A stretch of DNA of 64,000 nucleotides from the NCBI RefSeq assembly GCF_000423505.1, contig NZ_KE384027.1:125140-189139 (forward strand), read 5' to 3'. Shown piece by piece: positions 18,707 through 26,378 of the stretch. Both the position numbers and the translations under genes were made by a program. The notes beneath the pieces are model-generated. The model saw nothing but the letters and a program-made list of their open reading frames with translations. It made no database searches and had not been told where the DNA came from. Source of the DNA: Pseudoclavibacter soli DSM 23366. GTDB taxonomy: Bacteria; Actinomycetota; Actinomycetes; Actinomycetales; Microbacteriaceae. How positions within the stretch are numbered: position 1 is the stretch's first letter; each line of letters begins with the position of its first letter.

Positions 18707-19819
18707 TCAGCTGGTGGCGCCGGACTGCGGAAGAATTACAGGGCGCCCGATGGCACCTGAGGTGAGTGAAGCGAGCGCTTCGTCGATCTCTTCGAGTCGA
18801 TAGCTGCGGTCGATGAGTCGGTCGAGGGACAGGCGCCCGGCCAAGTACAGGTCGAGAATCTCGGGAACCTGCACCGGCGTGTTCGACGAGCCGTAGAGCG
18901 AGCCGTCGATGCGCTTGCCCTGCTGCACAAGGTGGTTGATCGGCAGCTCGGCGGTGTCGGTGGCTGAGCCGAGCCCCGCGATGACGGCCGTGCCGCCCTT
19001 GCGCAGCGCATGGATGGCCTGCGTGATGGTTGCGGACCGACCGATCGCCTCTACCGCGTAATGTGCACCCGAGCCGGTGATGCGCTGGGTCTCGGCCACG
19101 ACATCCTGCGTCGCCGCATTGATCACGTGCGTGGCACCCAGCTCGAGTGCCTTCTCGAGGCGGGCGGGCACCACGTCAGAAACGATGATCTGTCGAGCGC
19201 CCACCAACTGTGCGCCGAGCACTGCCGAGAGACCGACGCCACCAGCGCCGATGATCAGCACCGAGCGACCGGTGAGATCGGGCAGCCGGTTGAGCACCAC
19301 GCCCATGCCGGTGATGACCGCGCAGCCGGTGATCGCAGCGATCTCGCTGGGCACCTCGTCGGGCACGCGCACCAGCGACTGTTGTGGCACCACGGCCTGC
19401 TCGGCGAAGCAGGAGATGCCCATCAGGTGGTAGCGGGTCTCGCCGTTGAGGCTCAGGCGGGTGCCACCGCCGATGAGCTCGTTGGTGGTGCCATGCACCG
19501 CGCCTTTGTCGCACAGGGCGGGCTGTCCCGACAGGCAGTATTCGCACTCGCCGCAGCGGGGGCGCCAGAGCATCACAACTTTGTCGCCTGGTGCGAAGGC
19601 GGTGACGCCGGGGCCAACCTGCTCGACGATGCCGCAGCCCTCGTGGCCGAGCACGAGGGGGTGATGTGCGGCGAGGTCGCCCTGCCAGTAATGCAGGTCG
19701 CTATGGCAAACGCCGGCCGCTTCGATGCGCACGAGCACCTCTCCGGCCGCCGGGGCATCGAGGGTCAGATCCTCGATGATCACCGGTTCGTGGGGGCGGT
19801 GCATTACCGCTGCTCTCAT
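18707..19819 (-). CDS. Zn-dependent alcohol dehydrogenase, class III-like (370 aa)
   Basis: A medium-chain dehydrogenase/reductase. Catalytic zinc ligands are seen in GVCHSDLHYW and LGHEGCGIVE; the structural-zinc loop has four cysteines (CGECEYCLSGQPALC). The Rossmann motif is GAGGVGLSAV. The overall pattern (CHSD, CDKGAVHGTTNELIGGG) resembles the class III/AdhD-like branch that uses NAD and oxidises primary alcohols. It is the first gene of a four-gene operon (ADH, MHS symporter, HpaI aldolase, ALDH) and lies 246 bp downstream of an IclR-family gene. An alcohol-to-aldehyde step feeding the ALDH at the other end of the operon is plausible but not shown. Confidence 0.92.
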   Translation of the reverse strand: MRAAVMHRPHEPVIIEDLTLDAPAAGEVLVRIEAAGVCHSDLHYWQGDLAAHHPLVLGHEGCGIVEQVGPGVTAFAPGDKVVMLWRPRCGECEYCLSGQPALCDKGAVHGTTNELIGGGTRLSLNGETRYHLMGISCFAEQAVVPQQSLVRVPDEVPSEIAAITGCAVITGMGVVLNRLPDLTGRSVLIIGAGGVGLSAVLGAQLVGARQIIVSDVVPARLEKALELGATHVINAATQDVVAETQRITGSGAHYAVEAIGRSATITQAIHALRKGGTAVIAGLGSATDTAELPINHLVQQGKRIDGSLYGSSNTPVQVPEILDLYLAGRLSLDRLIDRSYRLEEIDEALASLTSGAIGRPVILPQSGATS

Positions 19820-19844
19820 CGGGCACTCCTTTGTGTCTGAGGGC

Positions 19845-19932
19845 GGTCGCCCGGGGAGGCGACCGTGCGACCGCGATAGCGGTCAGGTCGATGTGCGGCG
19901 AGGCCAGGGGGAGTTGCCCCGCCACACATCGA
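19845..19932. promoter_or_regulatory. Cluster of inverted repeats upstream of the ADH operon
   Basis: Three stems lie in the leader of the minus-strand operon: GGTCGCC/GGCGACC (19845-19851 and 19858-19864); GACCGC-gata-GCGGTC (19869-19884); and a 12-of-13 match, TCGATGTGcGGCG (19888-19900) with CGCCaCACATCGA (19920-19932). They may form a terminator for the upstream IclR gene or an RNA leader for the dehydrogenase gene; the sequence alone does not decide. Confidence 0.5.
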
Positions 19933-19977
19933 CTGCTCACACATTCTGGGGAGGGTACAGGCGCAAATGCGAAAAGT

Positions 19978-19994
19978 GTTCCGGTGAGTGGAAC
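19978..19994. promoter_or_regulatory. Candidate IclR-type operator
   Basis: GTTCC-ggtgagt-GGAAC is a short dyad with 7-bp spacing between the IclR gene and the operon it probably controls. IclR proteins bind dyads of about this size; assignment to this regulator is inference. Confidence 0.35.
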
Positions 19995-20064
19995 GAAGAT
20001 CGTATCTGATCGCTGGCATCGACCAGCGACTCAGTCGCGCTCGCGATGGCACTCAGTCTGCGCG

Positions 20065-20844
20065 TCAGAGGGTGTTCAGTGCTGCGTTGGCGCGGATCTG
20101 TCGGTTCAGACCGAGCGTGGCCGCATGAATGGTGGGGCCGAAACGGCGAATATCGCCGTCAGAGGTGGGTCCGGTGAGTGAGATGGCAGCGATGGGTGAC
20201 TGATCGTGCCGCAACAGGGCTGCGGAGGCGCACGCGACGCCTTCCGCGGACTCTTCAACCTCATAGGCCACCCCGGTTGCGCGCACTTCGGCGAGCTGGC
20301 GGTAAAGCTCGGCACTATCAGTGATGGTGCGTGGGCCGAGGCGTTCAAGCCCACGCGAGAGAATGTCATCGGTGACCGCGGCATCAGAGAAGGCCATCAG
20401 CGCTTTGCCTGCTGCTGAGGCATGCGCGGGTACTCGGCCACCAACTCGTGATGGCAGATGCTCGGGGATGCTGCGCCCGCGCAGAATCTCGATGTAGACC
20501 AAGTCGCGGCCGCGCAGCACCGTCAGCTGCACCGTGAGCCCGGTGGCCTGACGCAGGTCGGCCATGGCGGCTAAGGCCAGTCGACGCAGCAGCTTCGAGC
20601 GGCCCACCATCTCGCCGAGTTCAAAGCAGCGCATGCCCAGCTGGTAGCCGTGTTCGACGCGCTCGAGCAGGTCGGCTTCGACCAGTTCGCTGGTGATGCG
20701 CGCCACCGTCGGCTTGGGAATACCCGTGCGTTTGGCGATCGCTCCCAGCCCGAGCACCGGGTCGGCGACGCTGAATGCCTGCAGAATCAGCGACACACGG
20801 CCGATCATGGTTTTCGGAATCGGAGGAGTTGGTTCCGGGGTCAT
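20065..20844 (-). CDS. IclR-family transcriptional regulator (259 aa)
   Basis: N-terminal winged helix-turn-helix (about residues 13-75; GLGAIAKRTGIPKPTVARITSELVEADLLER) followed by an IclR effector domain (about 85-250) with the usual HASAAGKALMAF and the C-terminal GVACASAALL and AISLTGPTSD stretches. The ATG is at 20844. It is 18 bp downstream of the LRV gene stop and 246 bp upstream of the alcohol dehydrogenase operon on the same strand. It most likely senses an intermediate of that operon's substrate and controls it. Whether it is transcribed with the LRV genes ahead of it is open. Confidence 0.92.
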   Translation of the reverse strand: MTPEPTPPIPKTMIGRVSLILQAFSVADPVLGLGAIAKRTGIPKPTVARITSELVEADLLERVEHGYQLGMRCFELGEMVGRSKLLRRLALAAMADLRQATGLTVQLTVLRGRDLVYIEILRGRSIPEHLPSRVGGRVPAHASAAGKALMAFSDAAVTDDILSRGLERLGPRTITDSAELYRQLAEVRATGVAYEVEESAEGVACASAALLRHDQSPIAAISLTGPTSDGDIRRFGPTIHAATLGLNRQIRANAALNTL

Positions 20845-20862
20845 TCCGGCAGTGTAGCGGGG

Positions 20863-22290
20863 TCAGTAATCGTGAGTCACTTCGGGAGTGTCGAAGGCGA
20901 TGGCATCGTCTTGCCATGAGATGTGGAACGTCGCGGTATAGCCTTTGTTGACGGAGTTGCTCAGATCTTCACCCATAGCTTCTCGATTCATCGTCAGGAT
21001 TGCGCCGGCGTCTGTGCTCTTGAGCTGGCGGTCCCAATAAGAGACCTTGACATCGCCATCGGTGACCGCTGCATCGGGTACTGCCTTGCGGAACGCCTCT
21101 TCCAACTTGGTGCTGTAGTCGACGTTGTCGGCACTGCGACTCTCTCCGGACTCTGGAGAGCTCATATGCTCAGCGTCAGTCAGCACCTCCTGGTTGAGCA
21201 CCTCAAGGGCAGTGCCATCGGCATTGGGCGTGTAGATCGTCAGAGCGGTGTAAACGGCGCTGCTGCCCCAGCCTGCATCTCCGTAGGTCGACATCATCGA
21301 GAGCGTGACGATGTCGCTGGCGCCATCGCTGTTGATGTCGGTGACCACGATGTCATTCGATGATCCGGGTTTGGTGCGGTAATACCCATGCTCATAGGCC
21401 ATATAGGTGCCGTCGTTAGTGAGCATGGTCGTGAAGGCCTCTGTTGAGGGTGAGGTCTGCTGAGGCGACGAGCCCTCTTCGAGTGAGATAACGCTGTCGG
21501 TAAACCGCTCTGGTGCCTGAGCTCCATCGTTCAGGTTCGCATAGAGCTGTTGATCATGCTCGCCGAGCGGGGCAGTGAGCAGCAGTTCGCGTAGTGCGGT
21601 TTCGCTCAAGGATGCGTGGGCTGGTGCGGTTGTCACGGTTTCGGCGGTGGTGTTGGTCGCGTCGTTGTTGAGGGCGATGTAACCGGCCGTGCCACCGCCT
21701 GCGACGACGGCGACGGTGGCGACGCTGGCGACGACTTTGCCGGCCGTGATGCCGGTGGCGGTTTTGGTCGCTGCGGCGGCGCTGGCTTTGCCTGCGGTTG
21801 CGGCGCCGGCTTTGCTGGCCGCTGCGGTGGCGGTGGTGGGGTCGATCGGGGTGATGCCGGCACCCAGCGAGCTTGGTGTGGCGGCGTGGGTGGTAGCTTG
21901 CGCGGCGTGTTCGATGGCGGTGTTGGCCAGGCCTGCGGCGTCGGTGGTGGCCGAGGCGGCGGCTCCGGTGCCAGCCTGTGTGGCGGCAAGACCGGTCGTG
22001 GTGGCTGCCGATGCGGCAACGCCGGTGGCTGCTGGGCCGGCGAGGTAGCCGCGTTTTTGGTCTTGTTCGGGTTGCAGCCCGCGCAGCCATTGGGACAGCT
22101 GCGGGTAGATGTTGGGGTGGGCGAGCAGGGGTGCGATCAGTTCGGGGTGTTCAGGTGCATGGGCTGCGATTTGCTGCAACTGTGCCGGGGTCGTGGTGAG
22201 GTCACGCACCTGCGCGAGCAGGGCATCCACCGGGCTGGAACCGCCAGCACCCGTCGCCGCATCGTTAGTGTTGACTGGCTGATCGCTCAT
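20863..22290 (-). CDS. LRV-domain membrane protein with FG-GAP-like exodomain, paralogue 2 (475 aa)
   Basis: The N-terminal about 75 residues are a leucine-rich-repeat-variant (LRV) block (VDALLAQVRDLTTTPAQLQQ, then HPELIAPLLAHPNIYPQL). An Ala/Thr-rich low-complexity linker runs to about residue 185, and one membrane helix lies at about 187-207 (VVASVATVAVVAGGGTAGYIAL). The outer C-terminal domain starts with APAHASLSETALRELL and carries a calcium-loop-like DINSDGASDIVTL (about 318-330) of the FG-GAP/VCBS type. There is no N-terminal signal, so the LRV part should be inside and the rest outside. AGGGGGAA precedes the ATG at 22290. It follows its paralogue by 36 bp. No function is known to me; a surface sensor or binding protein that reports inward is a reasonable guess. 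Confidence 0.8.
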   Translation of the reverse strand: MSDQPVNTNDAATGAGGSSPVDALLAQVRDLTTTPAQLQQIAAHAPEHPELIAPLLAHPNIYPQLSQWLRGLQPEQDQKRGYLAGPAATGVAASAATTTGLAATQAGTGAAASATTDAAGLANTAIEHAAQATTHAATPSSLGAGITPIDPTTATAAASKAGAATAGKASAAAATKTATGITAGKVVASVATVAVVAGGGTAGYIALNNDATNTTAETVTTAPAHASLSETALRELLLTAPLGEHDQQLYANLNDGAQAPERFTDSVISLEEGSSPQQTSPSTEAFTTMLTNDGTYMAYEHGYYRTKPGSSNDIVVTDINSDGASDIVTLSMMSTYGDAGWGSSAVYTALTIYTPNADGTALEVLNQEVLTDAEHMSSPESGESRSADNVDYSTKLEEAFRKAVPDAAVTDGDVKVSYWDRQLKSTDAGAILTMNREAMGEDLSNSVNKGYTATFHISWQDDAIAFDTPEVTHDY

Positions 22291-22326
22291 GAAATTCCCC
22301 CTTGATGTGTCGTTGCAGATACGCGT

Positions 22327-23814
22327 TTACTGCCAGGCCACCAGCGACAGGGGCTTGACTTGGATTGCCTTGTCGATGGTCACCTCATCGTCGGAGAAGC
22401 CGATCGAGAAGGTGACGAGATCGGTGCCCTGAGAGCTCGGTGCGTCTCCGTCGGAGCCCCAGTAGTTGCTGCGCCGTGCGGTGAGTGTGGTGCCGTCTTC
22501 GTTGAGCGCGATCGCTGTGTAGCCGGCGGCTTGGCCGCTGGTGCTGGTGTGCGTGCCACCCGCTGCCTTGTACGCGGTATCGAGCTGTGGGCTGGCGCTG
22601 GCAGTGCCGTCGATGACGTCTTTTGTCTCGTCGAAGATGGAAAGCTGCGATCGCACGGTGAGTGCGGTGCCGTCTTCATTGGGGGTATAGACGGTGAGCG
22701 CCGAGAAGCCGTCGCCTGACCCGTTGGTTGTGACTGTCGATTTCGGATCGGGATTGGTCACGATGGTGACGATGTCTTTGATGCCATCGCCGTCGACATC
22801 GCGCACCGCTGGGCGCTGGCTGCGGGTGATGCCGTATGACGAGAGCGTCGGGAAGTTTGTGCTGGTGATCAGTGAGCCGTCATTGGTGACTCGAATGCTC
22901 ACGCCGCTTGCCGACACGGTCAGCAGTGACCCGCTATACGAGGTGAGACTGGGCGCGGTGCCACCGTTGAACGCTGCGATGTCGGTCAGATAGCTGCGCT
23001 CAAGATCGCCGACCGGTGCGGTCTTCAGCAGAGCGAGCAGCTCATCGTCGCTGAGCGAAGCCGCTGCCGGCAGTGTTTCTGAAGGCTCTGCGGAGGTGCT
23101 GGCGGTCTCGGTGGTGTCATCGCTGCTGTTGAGCGCGAGATACCCGGCGGTGCCGCCGCCCGCCACGAGAGTTGCGGCCGCGAGCCCGGCGATGATCTTG
23201 CCTGCACTGAGCCCGGTGCCCGTTTTGGCAGCTGCGGCCGCGCCCGCCTTACCAGCGGTTGCTGCTGCGGCTTTGCCGGTTGCTGTGGTGGCGGTGGTGG
23301 GGTCGACTGGTGGGATGGGCGTGGCCGCGCCGCTGGCAGCGTGTGCGGTTACGGTGCTGGCAGGGTCGATGGGCGGCAGTGAGGCCGCACTGGTGGCAGT
23401 GTGTGCGATGGGGTCGATGCTGGGAATGGGCGGGATGGCGCCGGAGGCGATTTGCCCGGCGAGGTCGGTGCCGCCTGCAGCGGTGGCTCCGGTGCCGGCC
23501 TGTGTGGCGGCAAGCCCGGTGGTGGTGGCAGCGGATGCGGCGACGCCGGTGGCTTCCGGGCCGGCGAGGTAGCCGCGTTTTTGGTCTTGTTCGGGTTGCA
23601 GACCGCGCAGCCATTGGGCCAGCTGCGGGTAGATGTTGGGGTGCGCCAGCAGGGGTGCGATCAGTTCTGCGTGTTCAGGTGCATGCGTGGCGATTTGCTG
23701 CAACTGGGCCGGGGTCGTGGTGAGGTCACGCACCTGCGCGAGCAGGGCATCCACCGGGCTGGAGCCGCCGGCACCCGTCGCCGCGTCGTTGGCGTTGGCT
23801 GGCTGATCGCTCAT
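22327..23814 (-). CDS. LRV-domain membrane protein with FG-GAP-like exodomain, paralogue 3 (495 aa)
   Basis: Same architecture as the next gene downstream. The first about 110 residues are nearly identical to paralogue 2. The linker is longer and contains Pro/Ile/Asp-rich units (IPPIPSIDPIA, LPPIDPAST, IPPVDPTT). The membrane helix is at about 207-228 (IIAGLAAATLVAGGGTAGYLAL), and the outer domain has DVDGDGIKDIVTI at about 339-351. ATG at 23814 is chosen because AGGGGGAATC precedes it and it aligns with paralogue 2; a longer reading frame to 23922 has no support. The conserved N-terminus and divergent outer domain suggest selection for variation outside the cell. It probably starts a two-gene transcript. 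Confidence 0.8.
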   Translation of the reverse strand: MSDQPANANDAATGAGGSSPVDALLAQVRDLTTTPAQLQQIATHAPEHAELIAPLLAHPNIYPQLAQWLRGLQPEQDQKRGYLAGPEATGVAASAATTTGLAATQAGTGATAAGGTDLAGQIASGAIPPIPSIDPIAHTATSAASLPPIDPASTVTAHAASGAATPIPPVDPTTATTATGKAAAATAGKAGAAAAAKTGTGLSAGKIIAGLAAATLVAGGGTAGYLALNSSDDTTETASTSAEPSETLPAAASLSDDELLALLKTAPVGDLERSYLTDIAAFNGGTAPSLTSYSGSLLTVSASGVSIRVTNDGSLITSTNFPTLSSYGITRSQRPAVRDVDGDGIKDIVTIVTNPDPKSTVTTNGSGDGFSALTVYTPNEDGTALTVRSQLSIFDETKDVIDGTASASPQLDTAYKAAGGTHTSTSGQAAGYTAIALNEDGTTLTARRSNYWGSDGDAPSSQGTDLVTFSIGFSDDEVTIDKAIQVKPLSLVAWQ

Positions 23815-23931
23815 GATTCCCCCTTGATATGTGGTTGTCGGATGGCTCTGCTCGTCGCAGAGACCAACCCGTGGCGCGCAGTGCCGTGCGGCCGAGGTCA
23901 GCCTACCAAAGGCCTCCGACATGCCCTGCGC

Positions 23932-25038
23932 TCAAACGCGGGGCCACACCTCATCGGCGATGCGCACGATCTCGGCGAGCTTGTTCCACTGCTGCTGCTC
24001 GGTGAGCACGTTGCCCTCTTCGGTAGAGGCGAAACCGCACTGTGGGCTCAAGGCAAGCTGTTCGAGAGGTGCGAAGCGTGAGGCCTCGGTGATGCGTGCC
24101 CGCACAGCCTCGGGGCTTTCGAGGTCGCCCGACTTCGAGGTGATCAGGCCGAGCACCACGCGTTGACGGCCGTGGGGCAGAAAGCGCAGGGGCTCAAACC
24201 CGCCGGCACGTTCGGTGTCGTACTCGAGGAAGAAACCGTCGTAGTTGGTTTCGCCAAGCAGCTGCCGAGCCACTGGCTCATAGCCGCCGGAGGCGATCCA
24301 GGTGGAGCGGAAGTTGCCGCGGCACACATGCGTGGTGATGGTCATGTCGCTGGGTTTGTCGCGCAGAATCTCGTTGAGCAGCGCCGAGTAGGCATCAGCC
24401 AGCCCGTCGGTGTCGAGGCCGCGTTCGCGGGCCCGTTCGAGTTCTTCGTCAGAGCACAGGTACGCCCAAGCGGTGTCGTCGAACTGCAGGTAACGGCAGC
24501 CCTCGGCATAGAACGCGGCGATCGCGTCGCGCCAGGTCTGCGCCAGGTCTGCGAACAGGGCGTCGCGGTCGGGGTAGATGTCGCTGGCGATGCTCTCGGG
24601 CGCGAGGCGGAAGTGCAGCACTGTGGGGGCGGGAATGCACTGCTTGGCCACTACTGAGGCGTGGTCGCGCACGAAGCGGAAGTGTTCGAGCATCGGGTGG
24701 TCGGCGGGAAAGCCGATGCGGCCGGTGATGTGCACCGCGTGTGGCTTGGGCGCCACACCCTTGAACGCCATGCCGGAGTCTTCGGCGACGATCTCGACCC
24801 CGTCGAGCCCGCCGAAAAAGTCGAAGTGCCAGAAGGCGCGACGGAACTCGCCGTCGGTCACCGCGTGCAACCCGACCTGTTGCTGCTGCTCGATGGCGTG
24901 CAAGATCGCTTCGTCTTCGACCGCGCGCAGGGCGGCGGCGTCGATCTCGCCGTGCTCGAAACGAGCACGTGCGTCGTGAACGGATGCGGGGCGCAGCAGG
25001 CTGCCGACTTGGTCGGCGCGGAACGGGGGTGTCGTCAT
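23932..25038 (-). CDS. Cobalamin-independent methionine synthase-like methyltransferase (YxjG type, 368 aa)
   Basis: Resembles the C-terminal catalytic half of MetE (as in B. subtilis YxjG/YxjH): RADQVGSLLRP near the N-terminus, VTDGEFRR, DDTAWAYLC, and the zinc-ligand motifs THVCRGN and SPQCGF plus the intervening FFLEYD. About 370 aa is the normal length for these stand-alone single-domain proteins. They transfer a methyl group to a thiol such as homocysteine; the methyl donor for the short forms is uncertain. The ATG at 25038 is preferred over GTG at 25044; neither has a clear ribosome site. It lies downstream of a hairpin that ends the Zn-dehydrogenase transcript, so it is probably its own unit. 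Confidence 0.88.
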   Translation of the reverse strand: MTTPPFRADQVGSLLRPASVHDARARFEHGEIDAAALRAVEDEAILHAIEQQQQVGLHAVTDGEFRRAFWHFDFFGGLDGVEIVAEDSGMAFKGVAPKPHAVHITGRIGFPADHPMLEHFRFVRDHASVVAKQCIPAPTVLHFRLAPESIASDIYPDRDALFADLAQTWRDAIAAFYAEGCRYLQFDDTAWAYLCSDEELERARERGLDTDGLADAYSALLNEILRDKPSDMTITTHVCRGNFRSTWIASGGYEPVARQLLGETNYDGFFLEYDTERAGGFEPLRFLPHGRQRVVLGLITSKSGDLESPEAVRARITEASRFAPLEQLALSPQCGFASTEEGNVLTEQQQWNKLAEIVRIADEVWPRV

Positions 25039-25075
25039 GCACACCAGTGTAGGCCTGCACCCCGTCGGCTGACGG

Positions 25076-25113
25076 CAGTGGCCGCGCCCGGGAGTTCCGG
25101 AGCGCGGCCACTG
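25076..25113 (-). terminator. Hairpin after the Zn alcohol dehydrogenase gene
   Basis: Perfect 12-bp GC-rich stem: CAGTGGCCGCGC (25076-25087) and GCGCGGCCACTG (25102-25113), loop 14 nt, starting 20 bp beyond the stop of the minus-strand dehydrogenase. There is no T-run, so it is either an actinobacterial-type terminator or an RNA 3' end stem. Confidence 0.7.
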
Positions 25114-25133
25114 TCTGAGGAGGAGTCAGGCGA

Positions 25134-26189
25134 TCAGTGCACGTAGACCTTGAGCGCCTTGGTGTTCTTGGCGTCGGCGAACACCTCGTAGGCCTTCTCG
25201 AACTCGTCGAAGGCGAACTCGTGGGTGACGAACCCGCTCACGTCGAGCTTCTTGGCAGCGACGAGGTTCAACAGCATCTCGAGGGTGGTGGTGTTCACCA
25301 GGCCCATCGTGATGTCGATGTTCTTGGTCCACAGCTTCTCCATGGCGATCTCGACGGGCTTGCCGTGCACGCCGATGTTGGCCACGTGGCCGCCGGGGCG
25401 CACGATCTCGGTGGCCAGCTGCAGAGTCGGTGGAATGCCCACGGCCTCGATAGCCACATCGACGCCCTCGCCGTCGACGGTCAGCGCCTTGATCTGGTCG
25501 ATCACGTCGGCCGCACCCGAGTTGACGCCGTCGGTGGCGCCGAACTTCTTGGCCTCGGCGATGCGGTTGTCATCGAGATCGACCGAGATGATCTTGGCCG
25601 GGCCGTACAGGCCGGCGGTGGCGACAGCCGAGAGGCCGACGGGGCCGGCGCCGATGATGGCGACGGTGTCGCCGGGCTTCACGCGGCCGTTCTGCACGCC
25701 GATCTCGAAGCCGGTGGGCAGGATGTCGCTCAGCAGGATCGCGTCGCGGTCGTCCACGCCCTCGGGGATGCGGTAGCTGGAGGTCTCGGCGTAGGGCACG
25801 CGGCAGTACTCGGCCTGGGTGCCGTTGATGTAGTGGCCGAACGCCCAGGCGTCGCCGGCGGCGCCCTCGGGTGCGAGGCAGTGGCTGAGCAGACCCTTGC
25901 GGCAGTTCGCGCAGCGGCCGCAGGTGGTCATGCAGCTGAGCAGCAGCTTGTCTCCGACCTTGATGTTCTCGACCTCGGAGCCGATCTCGGTGACGATGCC
26001 CACGCCCTCGTGGCCCAGCACGGTGCCGACCGGGGTCTCGGGCACATCGCCCTTGAGCACGTGCAGATCAGAGCCGCAGATCGTGGTGGCGGTCATCTTG
26101 ACGATGACGTCGGTGGGCTGTTCGATGACCGGATCGGGCACGTCCTTCCACTCGCGAATACCGGGACCGCCGTAGACAAGACCCTTCAT
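25134..26189 (-). CDS. Zn-dependent alcohol dehydrogenase, threonine/sorbitol dehydrogenase-like (351 aa)
   Basis: A medium-chain zinc dehydrogenase. Catalytic zinc residues are in TTICGSDLHVL and LGHEGVGIV; the structural cysteine loop is CGRCANCRKGLLSHC; the NAD site is GAGPVGLSAV with an acidic residue after the second strand (SVDLDD), which favours NAD over NADP. A strong AAGGAGGA lies 6 nt before the ATG at 26189, so it is probably well expressed. The gene faces away from an IclR regulator and is followed by a GC-rich hairpin. Similar proteins act as isopropanol-type or short-chain secondary alcohol dehydrogenases in actinomycetes; the nearby AcoR-like activator fits control by alcohols, aldehydes or ketones, but this is inference. 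Confidence 0.9.
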   Translation of the reverse strand: MKGLVYGGPGIREWKDVPDPVIEQPTDVIVKMTATTICGSDLHVLKGDVPETPVGTVLGHEGVGIVTEIGSEVENIKVGDKLLLSCMTTCGRCANCRKGLLSHCLAPEGAAGDAWAFGHYINGTQAEYCRVPYAETSSYRIPEGVDDRDAILLSDILPTGFEIGVQNGRVKPGDTVAIIGAGPVGLSAVATAGLYGPAKIISVDLDDNRIAEAKKFGATDGVNSGAADVIDQIKALTVDGEGVDVAIEAVGIPPTLQLATEIVRPGGHVANIGVHGKPVEIAMEKLWTKNIDITMGLVNTTTLEMLLNLVAAKKLDVSGFVTHEFAFDEFEKAYEVFADAKNTKALKVYVH

Positions 26190-26278
26190 GGGTTCCTCCT
26201 TGAATCAGATGTCAGGCCGGCGCCTCGCCGTGGGGGTTCAGCGGCCGGATGCGAGCTTCAGCGCTCGCTCCTTCTCAT

Positions 26279-26305
26279 GGTTCCAGCCGGGTCGGCTGCA
26301 GAACC
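26279..26305. promoter_or_regulatory. Imperfect dyad in the ADH-IclR divergent region
   Basis: GGTTCcAGCCG (26279-26289) and CGGCTgcaGAACC (26293-26305) form a dyad around GGT, 90 bp upstream of the dehydrogenase start. It is a possible regulator site; no factor can be assigned. Confidence 0.35.
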
Positions 26306-26347
26306 GGGGTTAGTCGCCCTGATGTGTGCGAAGATGACACAGTATGT

Positions 26348-26364
26348 CCTCCACAATGTGGAGG
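26348..26364. promoter_or_regulatory. 17-bp perfect palindrome, candidate operator
   Basis: CCTCCACA-A-TGTGGAGG is a perfect dyad ending 14 bp before the ATG of the IclR-family gene, in the region shared with the divergent alcohol dehydrogenase. Position and symmetry fit autoregulation by the adjacent IclR protein, or a stem hiding its ribosome binding site. Confidence 0.6.
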
Positions 26365-26378
26365 TGGGGAAGGTGGAT

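Noticed and set aside
25137-26378. Plus-strand open frame running unbroken into the IclR gene (would give a 699-aa protein)
   Set aside because: It is the exact antisense of a well-supported Zn alcohol dehydrogenase; its sequence is His/Asp/Gly-rich shadow. The IclR gene is started at 26379 instead.
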